From Kutzneria sp. CA-103260 (GTDB lineage: Bacteria; Actinomycetota; Actinomycetes; Mycobacteriales; Pseudonocardiaceae), in contig NZ_CP073318.1 of the NCBI RefSeq assembly GCF_018263855.1, forward strand, positions 5,270,001 through 5,334,000: DNA of 64,000 nucleotides. Direction: 5' to 3'. Positions 28,192 to 36,301 of this stretch are shown here, piece by piece (position 1 is the first letter of the stretch; each line of letters opens with the position of its first letter). A program made the translations under genes and the position numbers. The notes below the pieces were generated by a model. It did not search any database. It had not been told where the DNA came from and saw only the letters and a program-made list of their open reading frames with translations.

Positions 28192-28360
28192 CGAACTCGC
28201 CATCTCTCGCGCCGGCCGCCGGGGCCGCGATCTCGGCTCGGGTGCCGGCCAGCGCCGGGCCGATCGGGAAGCGGGAGCAGTCGCGCACGCCCGGTCGCCC
28301 CATCGCTCCCAAACCCATCGCCCGCAGTGGCGCCACAGCGTCGTGGACCTGGCCGGTCAT
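28175..28360 (-). CDS. Small protein downstream of Scr1-type regulator
   Basis: This 61-residue reading frame (MTGQVHDAVAPLRAMGLGAMG ... ARDGEFDDFLD) has an acidic C-terminus, GAGGGG upstream of the ATG and overlaps the next gene. It lies in the usual position for a small partner of an Scr1/WhiJ-type regulator but is not a DUF397 protein. Coding is plausible but unproven. Confidence 0.45.
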   Translation of the reverse strand: MTGQVHDAVAPLRAMGLGAMGRPGVRDCSRFPIGPALAGTRAEIAAPAAGARDGEFDDFLD

Positions 28361-28397
28361 GCTCCCCACCCCTCACGCTCGCATTCGAGCTTGCAGC

Positions 28398-28449
28398 TGC
28401 ACGTGCATCTGAGTGTTGGGTCACGTTAGCACGGCCACATGCACGTGCA
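28398..28449. promoter_or_regulatory. Paired TGCACGTGCA palindromes
   Basis: The 10-bp palindrome TGCACGTGCA occurs at 28398-28407 and 28440-28449. The extended 12-mer CTGCACGTGCAT is in inverted orientation between the two sites, 42 bp centre to centre (four helical turns). They lie upstream of the small minus-strand gene and just past the Scr1-type regulator, suggesting cooperative binding. Confidence 0.5.
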
Positions 28450-28498
28450 GATGAGCCGCTCGCAAGTTGGGCCGGCAGGGTGATCTTCGGGCCAGGGC

Positions 28499-29404
28499 CT
28501 AAAGGGCGTCCATGACCTCGGCCAGCGAACGCCGGGTCCGCTCCGGGGTCTCGGCGTCCACCATCAGCCGGTCCACCACCCGGCTGTACTGCTCGATCTC
28601 CTGCCGCTTGTCCAGATACAGGGCCCCGGTCAGGTGCTCGATGTAGACGAGGTTGGGCAGCTCGGGCTCGGCGAAGCGCAGCATTGTGAACGAGCCCTCG
28701 GCCGCGTACCCGCTCAAATCGAACGGAACCACCTGAATGGTGATGTTCGGGCGCTTGGTGTACTCGATCAGCCGCTTGAGCTGGGCCCGCATCACGTCCT
28801 TGCCGCCGATCGGCCGGTGCAGCACCGACTCGTCGAGCACGGCCCACAGCCGCGGCGCGTTGGGCTTGGTCAGCAGCTCCTGCCGCTTCAGGCGCAGCCG
28901 CACCCGGCGCTCGACCACGTCGCTGGCCGCGTCGGGCCGGCCGCGGGTGGCGATGGCCCGGGCGTAGTCCTCGGTCTGCAGCAGGCCCGGCACGAACTGG
29001 GCCTCGTAGGTCTGGATCCGGGCCGCGGACTCCTCCAGGCCGACGTAGTCCTGGAACCAGTCGGGCATCAGGTCGGTGTAGCGGTGCCACCAGCCGGGCT
29101 CGTTGGACCGCTTGACCATGTCCAGGAAGACCTCGCGCTCGCCCGGGTCGTCCACCCCGTACAGCGACAGCAGGTCGGCGACGTCGCGCTCCTTGAAGCT
29201 GACCCGCCCCAGCTCGAGCCGGCTGATCTTGGACTCGGAGCCGCGGATGGCGTACCCGGCGTCGGCCCGGGTGATCTCCGCGCCCTCCCGCAGCCGGCGT
29301 AGCTGGGATCCGAGCACGATTCGCCGCGCTGTCGGCCCGGCACCATGATCCACCGAGCGGCCGTTACCACTTTCGGATGAATTGGTGGGGTCAATCGCGC
29401 CCAT
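28499..29404 (-). CDS. Scr1 family XRE regulator (DUF5753)
   Basis: This 301-residue protein has an N-terminal helix-turn-helix (LGSQLRRLREGAEITRADAGYAIRGSESKISRLELGR) and a C-terminal DUF5753 domain (about 110-295) with the hallmark IQTYEAQFVPGLLQTEDYARAI, RQELLTKPNAPRLWAVLDESVLHRPIGG and LVYIEHLTGALYLDK. Such WhiJ/Scr1-type proteins act with small partners in morphological development. GGAGG precedes ATG 29404. It is divergent from the methyltransferase at 29625. Confidence 0.93.
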   Translation of the reverse strand: MGAIDPTNSSESGNGRSVDHGAGPTARRIVLGSQLRRLREGAEITRADAGYAIRGSESKISRLELGRVSFKERDVADLLSLYGVDDPGEREVFLDMVKRSNEPGWWHRYTDLMPDWFQDYVGLEESAARIQTYEAQFVPGLLQTEDYARAIATRGRPDAASDVVERRVRLRLKRQELLTKPNAPRLWAVLDESVLHRPIGGKDVMRAQLKRLIEYTKRPNITIQVVPFDLSGYAAEGSFTMLRFAEPELPNLVYIEHLTGALYLDKRQEIEQYSRVVDRLMVDAETPERTRRSLAEVMDAL

Positions 29405-29624
29405 CGTGGCTCCTCCCTTACGCCATCGCCACCCGGATCCGCCCTGCTCGCGGTGCCCTCCCCAGGTGCTTCCATCAGGGCCTTTTCCTGGCGATCCCGA
29501 CTACTCAACGTACACCGAGCCCGGTGGAGACCGACAGCGCACCGCCGTTTACCGCAGTCGCGACGCAGCAATAGGCTTACTCGCTCGGTTTGCCGGAACC
29601 ACCCTGACGGTCTGCGAGGCGGAG

Positions 29625-30440
29625 ATGCCCACTCCCAAAGCACCAGTGCACATCGACACGACCAAGGCCAGCATTGCCCGCGTCTACGACGCGTTTCTGA
29701 ACGGCAAGGACAACTACGAGGTCGACCGGGAGGTGTTCCGGCGGGTCAAGTCGGTCGCCCCGGAGGCCGCCCTGCTCGCCGTCGACAACCGGAACTTCCT
29801 GATCCGCGCCACCCGCTTCATCGCCAGCCAGACCAACATCACCCAGTACCTGGACTGCGGGTCCGGCCTGCCCACGGCCGAGAACACCCACCAGGTGGCG
29901 CAGCGGCTCAACCCCGACTCCAAGGTCGTCTACGTGGACAACGACCCGGTGGTGATCGCGCACGGCCGGGCGCTGCTGGAGGAGAACGACCAGACGCACT
30001 TCAGCGCGGCCGACATCTTCAACCCGGAGGAACTGCTCCAGGACGAGGTGGTGCGCAAGTACATCGACTTCAACGAGCCGCTGGCGCTGTTCCACATGGG
30101 CACCATGCACCACTACACCGGCGACCGGGCGCAGGAGATCATGCGGACCTACGTCGACGCGCTGCCGTCGGGCTCGTACGTGGGGCTGAGCCACTTCTTC
30201 GACCCCGAGTCCGAGCAGTACAACGAGCTGGCCCGGCGCATGGAGGACATGTTCGTGCACAGCCCGATGGGCAGCGGCGTGTTCCGCACCCGGGCCGAGA
30301 TCGAGGGCATGTTCCCGGGCCTGGAGATGGTCGAGCCGGGCGTGGTGGAGTGCGTGCGCTGGTGGCCGGACGGCCCGCAGATCAAGCCGATGGACCCGGT
30401 GCAGTACTGCATCGTCGGCGGCATCGGCCGCAAGCCGTAG
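29625..30440 (+). CDS. SAM-dependent methyltransferase, DUF574 family
   Basis: This 271-residue protein belongs to the actinobacterial family PF04672: IDTTKASIARVYDAFLNGKDNYEVDREVFRRV is the family opening, followed by motif I LDCGSGLPTAENTHQVAQ, VVYVDNDPVVIAHGRALL and LFHMGTMHHYTG. These proteins bind SAM, but substrates are largely unknown. ATG 29625 follows AGGCGGAG; the 220 bp before it holds no gene. It is divergent from the Scr1-type regulator; this pairing is common in actinomycetes. Confidence 0.9.
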   Translation: MPTPKAPVHIDTTKASIARVYDAFLNGKDNYEVDREVFRRVKSVAPEAALLAVDNRNFLIRATRFIASQTNITQYLDCGSGLPTAENTHQVAQRLNPDSKVVYVDNDPVVIAHGRALLEENDQTHFSAADIFNPEELLQDEVVRKYIDFNEPLALFHMGTMHHYTGDRAQEIMRTYVDALPSGSYVGLSHFFDPESEQYNELARRMEDMFVHSPMGSGVFRTRAEIEGMFPGLEMVEPGVVECVRWWPDGPQIKPMDPVQYCIVGGIGRKP

Positions 30441-30488
30441 TCCCGGCCGGATCGCCGGCGCGACCCCCAGTCGCCGGCGGCCGTCGCC

Positions 30489-32432
30489 CTACAGCAGGGT
30501 GAGCTGCTCCTGGTCGACGCGGTGGGCAGGGGCCACCGCGTCGACCGGCAGCGCCCCGGCCGGCCAGGTCGCCTCCTGGTCCGCGCCGGGAACGCCGGTG
30601 GCGGCCTCCCTCGACACCTTCGGCGCCAAGCCGTGCTTGCGCACCAACGGTTCCACCAGAGCCGCGAGCTGTCGCCGGTACCGGCGGTCCGCGTAGCTGC
30701 CGTTGCCGTAGAGCCGCCGGTAGCCAGGAACCAGTGACGGGTGTTCCCGTTTCAGCCAGCCGGCAAACCACTCCCGGGCCCCCGGACGCAGATGCAGGGC
30801 CAGCACGGTGACACCGCTGGCGCCGGCAGCGGCGATCGAGCCCAGCAAGTCGTCCAGCCGCTGCCGTGAATCGGTGAGCCAGGGCAGCACCGGCGCGACG
30901 AACACCCCGCACGGCAGGCCCGCGTCGGCGACCCGGCGGACCAGCTCCAGCCGGGCCTGCGGGCTGGGCGTGCCGGGCTCCAGGCTGTGCTGGACTTCCT
31001 TGTCCAGCAAGGCGATCGAGACGCCCAGCCCGACCGGCACCCGTGTGCTCGCCTCGACCAGCAGCGGGATGTCCCGGGTCATCGTGGTGCCCTTGGTCAG
31101 GATGGAGAACGGCGTGCCGGAGTCGGCCAGCGCCCGGATGATGCCCGGCATCAGCTGGTAGCGGCCCTCGGCCCGCTGGTACGGGTCGGTGTTGGTGCCC
31201 ATGGCGACGTGCTCGCGGGTCCAGCGCGGCGAGGACAGCTTGGCCCGCAACACTTCGGCGGCGTTGACCTTGACCACCACCTGGCTGTCGAAGTCGTGGC
31301 CGGCGTCGAGATCCAGGTATGTGTGGGTGTTGCGGGCGAAGCAGTTGTGGCTGACCACGCCGTCGGCGATGAAGTCCCCGGTGCCGGTGGTGATGTCGTA
31401 GAGGCGGCGGGTGTCCAGGCGTTCGATCTTCATCACGGTCTGGTCCGCGGCCGGCACCAGCTCGCCCCGCACGTCCAGCCGGCCGGCCGTGGCCGGGTCG
31501 ACGGTCTGCCGGAACCGCAGCCGCTCCCCCGGCCCGGCGGTCAGCACCACCGCCCGACGGTCCTCGGTGACGTGGTGGTCGAAGTCGAGTTCCTTCAACG
31601 CCAAGCAGATCGCGTCCAGCAGCCGGGCGTCCCGGGTGAAGATCCGCGGCACGCCGTCGCGCACACTGCCGCGGGCGTCGAAGATCCCGGCCAGCAGACC
31701 CTTGTGCCAGTCCAGCCCCGGGGCCAGCGGCAGGTCAGCATCCATCACCTCGGCGGAAACGGCCGAGGTGCCCAACTCGGAGAGGTAGCGCTCGGTGCGG
31801 TCGATGCCCTCGGCCCCGGCCAGCGCCACCCGGAAACCTTGCGTGCCACCGCCTTGCACCATGCCGCACAGGTAACCCCGTTGATAGCTCTCGGTTTCCT
31901 CCGGCGGTAACGCGAACTTGCCGGTGCCGACCAGTTCCGTGCCCACGGTCAGGTGGGGACGCATCGTCCCGGCCACGTGCCGCCAGCCGTCCGCGGTCAG
32001 GAACCGGTGGTCCCCGCTGGCCACGATCTCCGTGCCGTCGCGCAGGGTGATCCGGTAGGCCCGCTTGCTCGTGGTCCAGTGGGCCAACACTGTCGTTCGC
32101 ACATAACGGCGTTCGCCGCCGACCACGCTCGTGCCCACGATGTCGTCGCCGACTTCCAGCCGGGCCAACGGTTTCGTGCCGCCGTCGGCCAACAGGATCG
32201 GCGTCTGCCCGTCCAGGCAGTAGACACAGCCATGGGTGCAGCCGCGATAGGGGTTGACCGTCCAGCTGAACGGCATCGGCGAGCCGCCGGGCACCCGGTT
32301 CAGCACGCTCTTGGCCCGCACCTCGTGGAACACCACGCCGGCGAACTCCGGCGAGCGCACCGACCTGATCAGGCCGGACAGTCCCAGCAGGGCCGGCTGG
32401 TCGCGGTCCACCCGTTGCTCGTCCCATCGCAC
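30489..32432 (-). CDS. Rv2578c family radical SAM protein interrupted by an intein
   Basis: The 647-residue precursor has a radical SAM host protein (355 residues after splicing) and a 292-residue intein. The host cluster motif NPYRGCTHGCVY-C is split exactly before its third cysteine. The remainder continues CFARNTHTYLDLD, KVNAAEVLRAKL, MGTNTDPYQRAEG, ILTKGTTMTRDI and FVAPVLPWLTDS. Thus the FeS cluster can only form after splicing. GTG 32432 is the start; the far longer reading frame upstream reads through the LexA box and is unlikely. The function of the Rv2578c family is not settled; the LexA box suggests a DNA-damage link. Confidence 0.92.
   Translation of the reverse strand: MRWDEQRVDRDQPALLGLSGLIRSVRSPEFAGVVFHEVRAKSVLNRVPGGSPMPFSWTVNPYRGCTHGCVYCLDGQTPILLADGGTKPLARLEVGDDIVGTSVVGGERRYVRTTVLAHWTTSKRAYRITLRDGTEIVASGDHRFLTADGWRHVAGTMRPHLTVGTELVGTGKFALPPEETESYQRGYLCGMVQGGGTQGFRVALAGAEGIDRTERYLSELGTSAVSAEVMDADLPLAPGLDWHKGLLAGIFDARGSVRDGVPRIFTRDARLLDAICLALKELDFDHHVTEDRRAVVLTAGPGERLRFRQTVDPATAGRLDVRGELVPAADQTVMKIERLDTRRLYDITTGTGDFIADGVVSHNCFARNTHTYLDLDAGHDFDSQVVVKVNAAEVLRAKLSSPRWTREHVAMGTNTDPYQRAEGRYQLMPGIIRALADSGTPFSILTKGTTMTRDIPLLVEASTRVPVGLGVSIALLDKEVQHSLEPGTPSPQARLELVRRVADAGLPCGVFVAPVLPWLTDSRQRLDDLLGSIAAAGASGVTVLALHLRPGAREWFAGWLKREHPSLVPGYRRLYGNGSYADRRYRRQLAALVEPLVRKHGLAPKVSREAATGVPGADQEATWPAGALPVDAVAPAHRVDQEQLTLL
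31344..32219 (-). other. Intein with degenerate LAGLIDADG domain
   Basis: The intein begins at Cys (CLDGQTPILLADGGTKPL) and ends GVVSHN, followed by Cys as +1 extein residue: C1, penultimate His, terminal Asn and C+1 are all present, and the B-block ASGDHRFLT is intact, so splicing should work. The central part retains two LAGLIDADG helices, GYLCGMVQGGG and LLAGIFDARG, but the catalytic acids are replaced by Gly and Arg. The homing nuclease is therefore probably dead. Confidence 0.9.
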
Positions 32433-32440
32433 CCCGCCAT

Positions 32441-32456
32441 TCGAACACGTGTTCGA
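32441..32456. promoter_or_regulatory. LexA (SOS) box upstream of the radical SAM gene
   Basis: TCGAACACGTGTTCGA is a perfect palindrome fitting the actinobacterial LexA consensus TCGAACNNNNGTTCGA. It ends 9 bp before the radical SAM GTG start. LexA control of Rv2578c-type genes is known in mycobacteria as far as I recall. Confidence 0.85.
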
Positions 32457-32604
32457 TCGAACGTCAACCGAACGGCCACCGCGTTCCCCCACCCGTGGCG
32501 GCCGCCCGCCGCGCTGGGCTGATCGGGGCATCAACCAACAGGTGGATTTCGCTCTCCCCTCACGGTCGATGTGATCGCACCCCGGGGCCTCGCAGACTGG
32601 CTGC

Positions 32605-32826
32605 ATGTTCACTTCACGACAGCCCGCGCCGGAAGAGGCGTGGGAAGGTGTGGTTCTGGAGAAGTCGCGCGGCATGACCGACGGCGCGAACCTGTACCGC
32701 TACCTCACGGTGCGGATGTCCACCGGCCGGGCTCGCAAGGTCCGGGTCGACCGTGAGCTGTGGGACTCCGTCGCCCAAGGCGACGGAATCGTCAAGGAGG
32801 CCGGCTCGAAGCCGGTGAAGAAGTAG
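32605..32826 (+). CDS. Small DUF7489-like protein
   Basis: This 73-residue basic protein (MFTSRQPAPEEAWEGVVLEKSRGM ... LYRYLTVRMSTGRARKVRVDRELWDSVAQGDGIVKEAGSKPVKK) has an all-beta, OB/SH3-like look and matches what I recall of DUF7489, found widely in actinobacteria. It is divergent from the radical SAM gene and could share the LexA-containing gap, though it starts 149 bp from the box. Function is unknown. Confidence 0.65.
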   Translation: MFTSRQPAPEEAWEGVVLEKSRGMTDGANLYRYLTVRMSTGRARKVRVDRELWDSVAQGDGIVKEAGSKPVKK

Positions 32827-32877
32827 CCTCGCGGCGTTCGGAGCAACCGAACGGGCCGGCCCGGAGTCAGCCACGAC

Positions 32878-34464
32878 ATGGTGAAGGGATCCCCGGAGCC
32901 GGTCCCCGGTGTCACGGCCGACCCCGGGACCGGTCAGGATGTGGTGGTGAGCCACGGGCACGGGCACAGCCACGGACCGGCGGCACCGGCCTCGGCCCGG
33001 GTCCGCCGGCTGGTCATCGGCCTGCTGCTGCCGCTGATGGCGCTGACCCTGGTCGGTGTGGCGGTGCTGTACCCGTGGGGCGGGCACGCGACGGCGGCCA
33101 ACGCCGGCGTGGACGGGCCGACCGTCACCGAGCACGGCGTGGTCACCAAGGTGGCGGCCAGCGGCTGCGGGGGTGGTGGCGGCTCGGGCGGAAACAACGG
33201 GGGCTCAGGCGGCGGCAACGGGAGCGGCGGGGCGCAGTGTGAGGCGGTCACCGTCCAGCTGGACAACCAGCAGACCATCACCGAGCCGATGCCGATCGAG
33301 CCGTCCACGCCCCGGTTCAGCGTGGGCGACAAGGTGGTGCTGGGCTACAACGGCGCCGATCCGAGCGACCCGTCCTCCTACCAGCTGCTGGACTTCCAGC
33401 GCGGGTTCCCGCTGGCGCTGCTGGGAGTGCTGTTCGCGGCGGCGGTGCTGATCCTGGGGCGGATGCAGGGGCTGAAGGCCCTGGGCGCGCTGATTCTGAC
33501 GTTCGTGGTCATCGTCCTGTTTGTGCTGCCGGCGATGCTGGCCGGCAAGGATCCGTTGTCGGTCGGCGTGGTCGGCGCGGCGGTGATCATGTTCATGGTG
33601 CTGTACCTGACCCACGGCCTGTCCGCGCGGACCTCGACGGCCGTGGTGGGCACGCTGGTCAGCCTGGGGCTGATCGGCGTGCTGGGCTGGCTGTTCTCGC
33701 TCGTGGGCAACCTGACCGGCCTGGACGAGGACACGGCGAACCTGATCACTGTGCTGGGCCACGGCATCGACGCTCGGGGCCTGCTGCTGGCCGGCATCGT
33801 CATCGGCTCGGTCGGTGTGCTCGACGACGTCACGGTCACGCAGACCAGCGCGGTGTGGGAGCTGCGGCGGGCCAACCCCAAGCTGGGCTGGCGCGAGCTG
33901 TACGCCGCCGGCCTGCGCATCGGCCGCGACCACATGTCGTCCTCGGTCAACGCCCTCGTGATGGCCTATGCCGGCGCGGCCCTGCCCCTGCTGCTCGCCT
34001 ACGCCGCGAGCGGGCGCGGCCTGACCGACGTGCTGACGGCCGAGACGGTGGCCCAGGAGCTGGTGCGGACCCTGGTCGGCAGCATCGGCCTGGTCGCGTC
34101 GGTGCCGATCACCACGCTGTTGGCGGCGCTGATCGCCATGCAGGAGCACATCGCCATCCCGGTGCGCCGCAAGCGAAAGCCACCGACCCAGGACGACATG
34201 CCCACCGAGGAGATCCAGGGTTTGCCTGTCTCCAAGACCCCCGAACCAGCCCCGCAACGGTCTTCAACCGCCTCAAACCCCCGCCGGCGCCGGCCCGAGG
34301 GCCAGCCTCAGCGGCCACCAGCGCCACCGCAGTCCCCGAGCCGCCGAGTGCCACCGGCGGGTCCCGCCGCCGAAGACCCGCCACCCCGGGGTACGGGTGT
34401 CTCCAAGACCCGCAAACAGCTGCCGGAGCCACCGCCAACCACCCCAAACCCCCGCCGGGCCTGA
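32878..34464 (+). CDS. YibE/F family membrane protein
   Basis: This 528-residue protein has a His-rich N-terminus (SHGHGHSHG), a transmembrane segment (about 44-65), an extracytoplasmic domain with a Gly-rich loop (CGGGGGSGG...), then about seven transmembrane helices (about 180-430) with the YibE/F signature GHGIDARGLLLAGIVIGSVGVLDDVTVTQTSAVWEL and GRDHMSSSVNALVMAYAGAALPLLL. A Pro/Arg-rich cytosolic tail of about 90 residues follows, with a repeated VSKTP/VSKTR motif. Family function is not established; transport has been proposed. ATG 32878 or GTG 32941 could be the start. Confidence 0.85.
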   Translation: MVKGSPEPVPGVTADPGTGQDVVVSHGHGHSHGPAAPASARVRRLVIGLLLPLMALTLVGVAVLYPWGGHATAANAGVDGPTVTEHGVVTKVAASGCGGGGGSGGNNGGSGGGNGSGGAQCEAVTVQLDNQQTITEPMPIEPSTPRFSVGDKVVLGYNGADPSDPSSYQLLDFQRGFPLALLGVLFAAAVLILGRMQGLKALGALILTFVVIVLFVLPAMLAGKDPLSVGVVGAAVIMFMVLYLTHGLSARTSTAVVGTLVSLGLIGVLGWLFSLVGNLTGLDEDTANLITVLGHGIDARGLLLAGIVIGSVGVLDDVTVTQTSAVWELRRANPKLGWRELYAAGLRIGRDHMSSSVNALVMAYAGAALPLLLAYAASGRGLTDVLTAETVAQELVRTLVGSIGLVASVPITTLLAALIAMQEHIAIPVRRKRKPPTQDDMPTEEIQGLPVSKTPEPAPQRSSTASNPRRRRPEGQPQRPPAPPQSPSRRVPPAGPAAEDPPPRGTGVSKTRKQLPEPPPTTPNPRRA

Positions 34465-34540
34465 GGCAGTTGAAGACCGCCATGGTCGACGTTTGTAGGT
34501 CTTGGAGACCAGCAATCGTCGACGAGGAAACGTCGTGGCG

Positions 34541-36301
34541 TTAGGAAGCCGCGGCGTAGCCCAGCAGTGACTCGGTGGTGGCGCCGTCGCAGCTGGCGTC
34601 GTCCAACACGAAGTGGTCGTAGGTGTCGCCGCGGTAGCAACGGTAGAGAGGCACGCCACTGCTGCCCACCTGGCCCTCAAGCCGGTCGAAGGTGACGCCC
34701 TCGCAGTGCTGGTCCAGGGAAACCATGTGGTCAGTGCCGCCGGGAACGGCGTATTCGCAGCCGTACAAGGGAGTCGAGCCGTCGAGGAACCACTGCCGCT
34801 GGGCGGTGTAGTCAGCGGTGACGGGACCGCTCGTTGCCCAGTGCAGGCCGTTGCCGTTGGCGTACAGGGAAAACGGCACGCGGGTGGTGGTCAGGGCGTA
34901 GCCGAGCAGGCCATCCAGCTGGCCACCGCGACAGCCGGGGTCGGACCACAGGTAGTGATCGTTGCCGGCGGCCGGATAACACCGGTACAGCGGTGTGTTG
35001 GGCTGGGCCGGCGGCGAGGTGTAGAGCCAGCCCAGGGTGCCGAGCATGGCGTTGTTCGGGCTCTCGCACCCGGAATTGGTCGACGGCATGTAGTCGTCGG
35101 CACTGGTGCGGCAGGACAGCAGCCGCACCGCGCCGGGCTGCTCGGTCACCGCAATCCGCCACACGGAGCCGGATTGCGGGTAGAAGCCGGGGGCGGTGAC
35201 CAGATCGGTGGCGGTCCGGTCGTGGCTGCCGTCGGTGTAGCCGACCAATGTGGAGTACGCGGCCGACTGTCCGCCGGTGCAGGTCACCAGCCGCCGCATC
35301 AGGTGCGCGTTGTTCCATTGCGGCGTCTGGGTGTTCGGCCACTGGGTGTAGAAGACGAAGAACTGGTTCGCCCCGGGCCCCGGCACGATCGTCGGGTAGG
35401 CGTCGAAGGATTCGGGGTCACGGAACAAGGTCACCCGGTCCGACCAGGCGAGCAGCCCGTCGGTGGACGTCGACAGGACGAACTCGTGCGGGGACACGCC
35501 GGCCACCATCACGGTGCCGCCGCCGAACGAGGTCACGGCCGGGGCCCAGGCCATCGATCCCGTTTGGACGGACGACGACTGCCCGCCGACGCCGGGCTCT
35601 TCCCAGCCGCCGTTGTGGTACTTCGACCACGCGCCGGCGACCCCGGCCAGCACGTCGGACACCTTGGCCCGCGCCACCGACAGCACCGTCGGCACCAGGT
35701 TGTCGTCGAAGTCGGCGAAGTACAGGTACAGATAGTCGCCACGCCGCACCAGGATCGGGTCGCCGAGGTCAGCGTCCCCACCGGCGGCCTCAACCTCTTG
35801 CGGCGTCGCCCGAGGCGTGACGGCGGTTTCCAGGTAGCGCGTGGTGTAGGTGGCCGGGTCGAAGGCGCCGATCAGCAGCTCGGACGAGAAGTGCGCGTTG
35901 GCGAACCGGTGTTCGGCGTGCACGGTCTGCAGGATCGTGCCGTCGACGTCGAGCACCGGACCGCCGGCCACGTACTGGAACCCGGCCGGCACACCGGTGA
36001 CGTCCTTGCGCGCCACCACATCCCCGGCGATCGGATTGTCCAGCGTGCCCTTGGTGGCGACCACAACGGCGTGTCCGCCGGGCTCGTTGAGTCCAGCGGT
36101 CAGGAACAAGCCCTGGTCCGGCAGGTAGCCGAAGGCGCTGTCGGGCCACTCGTCCAGGCCGTGGGCCTGACGGTCCTGATTGGACACAACCTCGACCGCC
36201 GGCCCGACGGAAACGCCGGAGCACACCGCGGCTGGGGCGACCGCGGCCGCCGCCGGCACATTCGAGACGATCAGCGCGGCGGCGACCAGCAGCGACTTCA
36301 C
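34541..36301 (-). CDS. Secreted beta-propeller protein with C-terminal DUF5648-like repeats
   Basis: This 586-residue protein has a signal peptide (KSLLVAAALIVSNVPAAAAVAP), a five-bladed propeller-like domain resembling GH43/GH62 folds (about 30-345, with GYLPDQGLFLTAGLNEPGG, GDPILVRRGDYLYLYFADFDD, FDAYPTIVPGPGANQFFVFYTQWP) and three or four C-terminal repeats of the form PLYRCY...DHY/FL...C.G...LLGYA (about 440-586), the DUF5648 pattern often seen at hydrolase ends. Glycoside hydrolase activity is possible but no catalytic triad could be assigned. GTG 36301 overlaps the hisS stop in a GTGA, an odd coupling for a secreted protein. Confidence 0.7.
   Translation of the reverse strand: MKSLLVAAALIVSNVPAAAAVAPAAVCSGVSVGPAVEVVSNQDRQAHGLDEWPDSAFGYLPDQGLFLTAGLNEPGGHAVVVATKGTLDNPIAGDVVARKDVTGVPAGFQYVAGGPVLDVDGTILQTVHAEHRFANAHFSSELLIGAFDPATYTTRYLETAVTPRATPQEVEAAGGDADLGDPILVRRGDYLYLYFADFDDNLVPTVLSVARAKVSDVLAGVAGAWSKYHNGGWEEPGVGGQSSSVQTGSMAWAPAVTSFGGGTVMVAGVSPHEFVLSTSTDGLLAWSDRVTLFRDPESFDAYPTIVPGPGANQFFVFYTQWPNTQTPQWNNAHLMRRLVTCTGGQSAAYSTLVGYTDGSHDRTATDLVTAPGFYPQSGSVWRIAVTEQPGAVRLLSCRTSADDYMPSTNSGCESPNNAMLGTLGWLYTSPPAQPNTPLYRCYPAAGNDHYLWSDPGCRGGQLDGLLGYALTTTRVPFSLYANGNGLHWATSGPVTADYTAQRQWFLDGSTPLYGCEYAVPGGTDHMVSLDQHCEGVTFDRLEGQVGSSGVPLYRCYRGDTYDHFVLDDASCDGATTESLLGYAAAS

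Noticed and set aside
32433..32675. Longer N-terminus for the radical SAM protein
   Set aside because: The extra 81 residues are translated through the LexA box and look non-coding.
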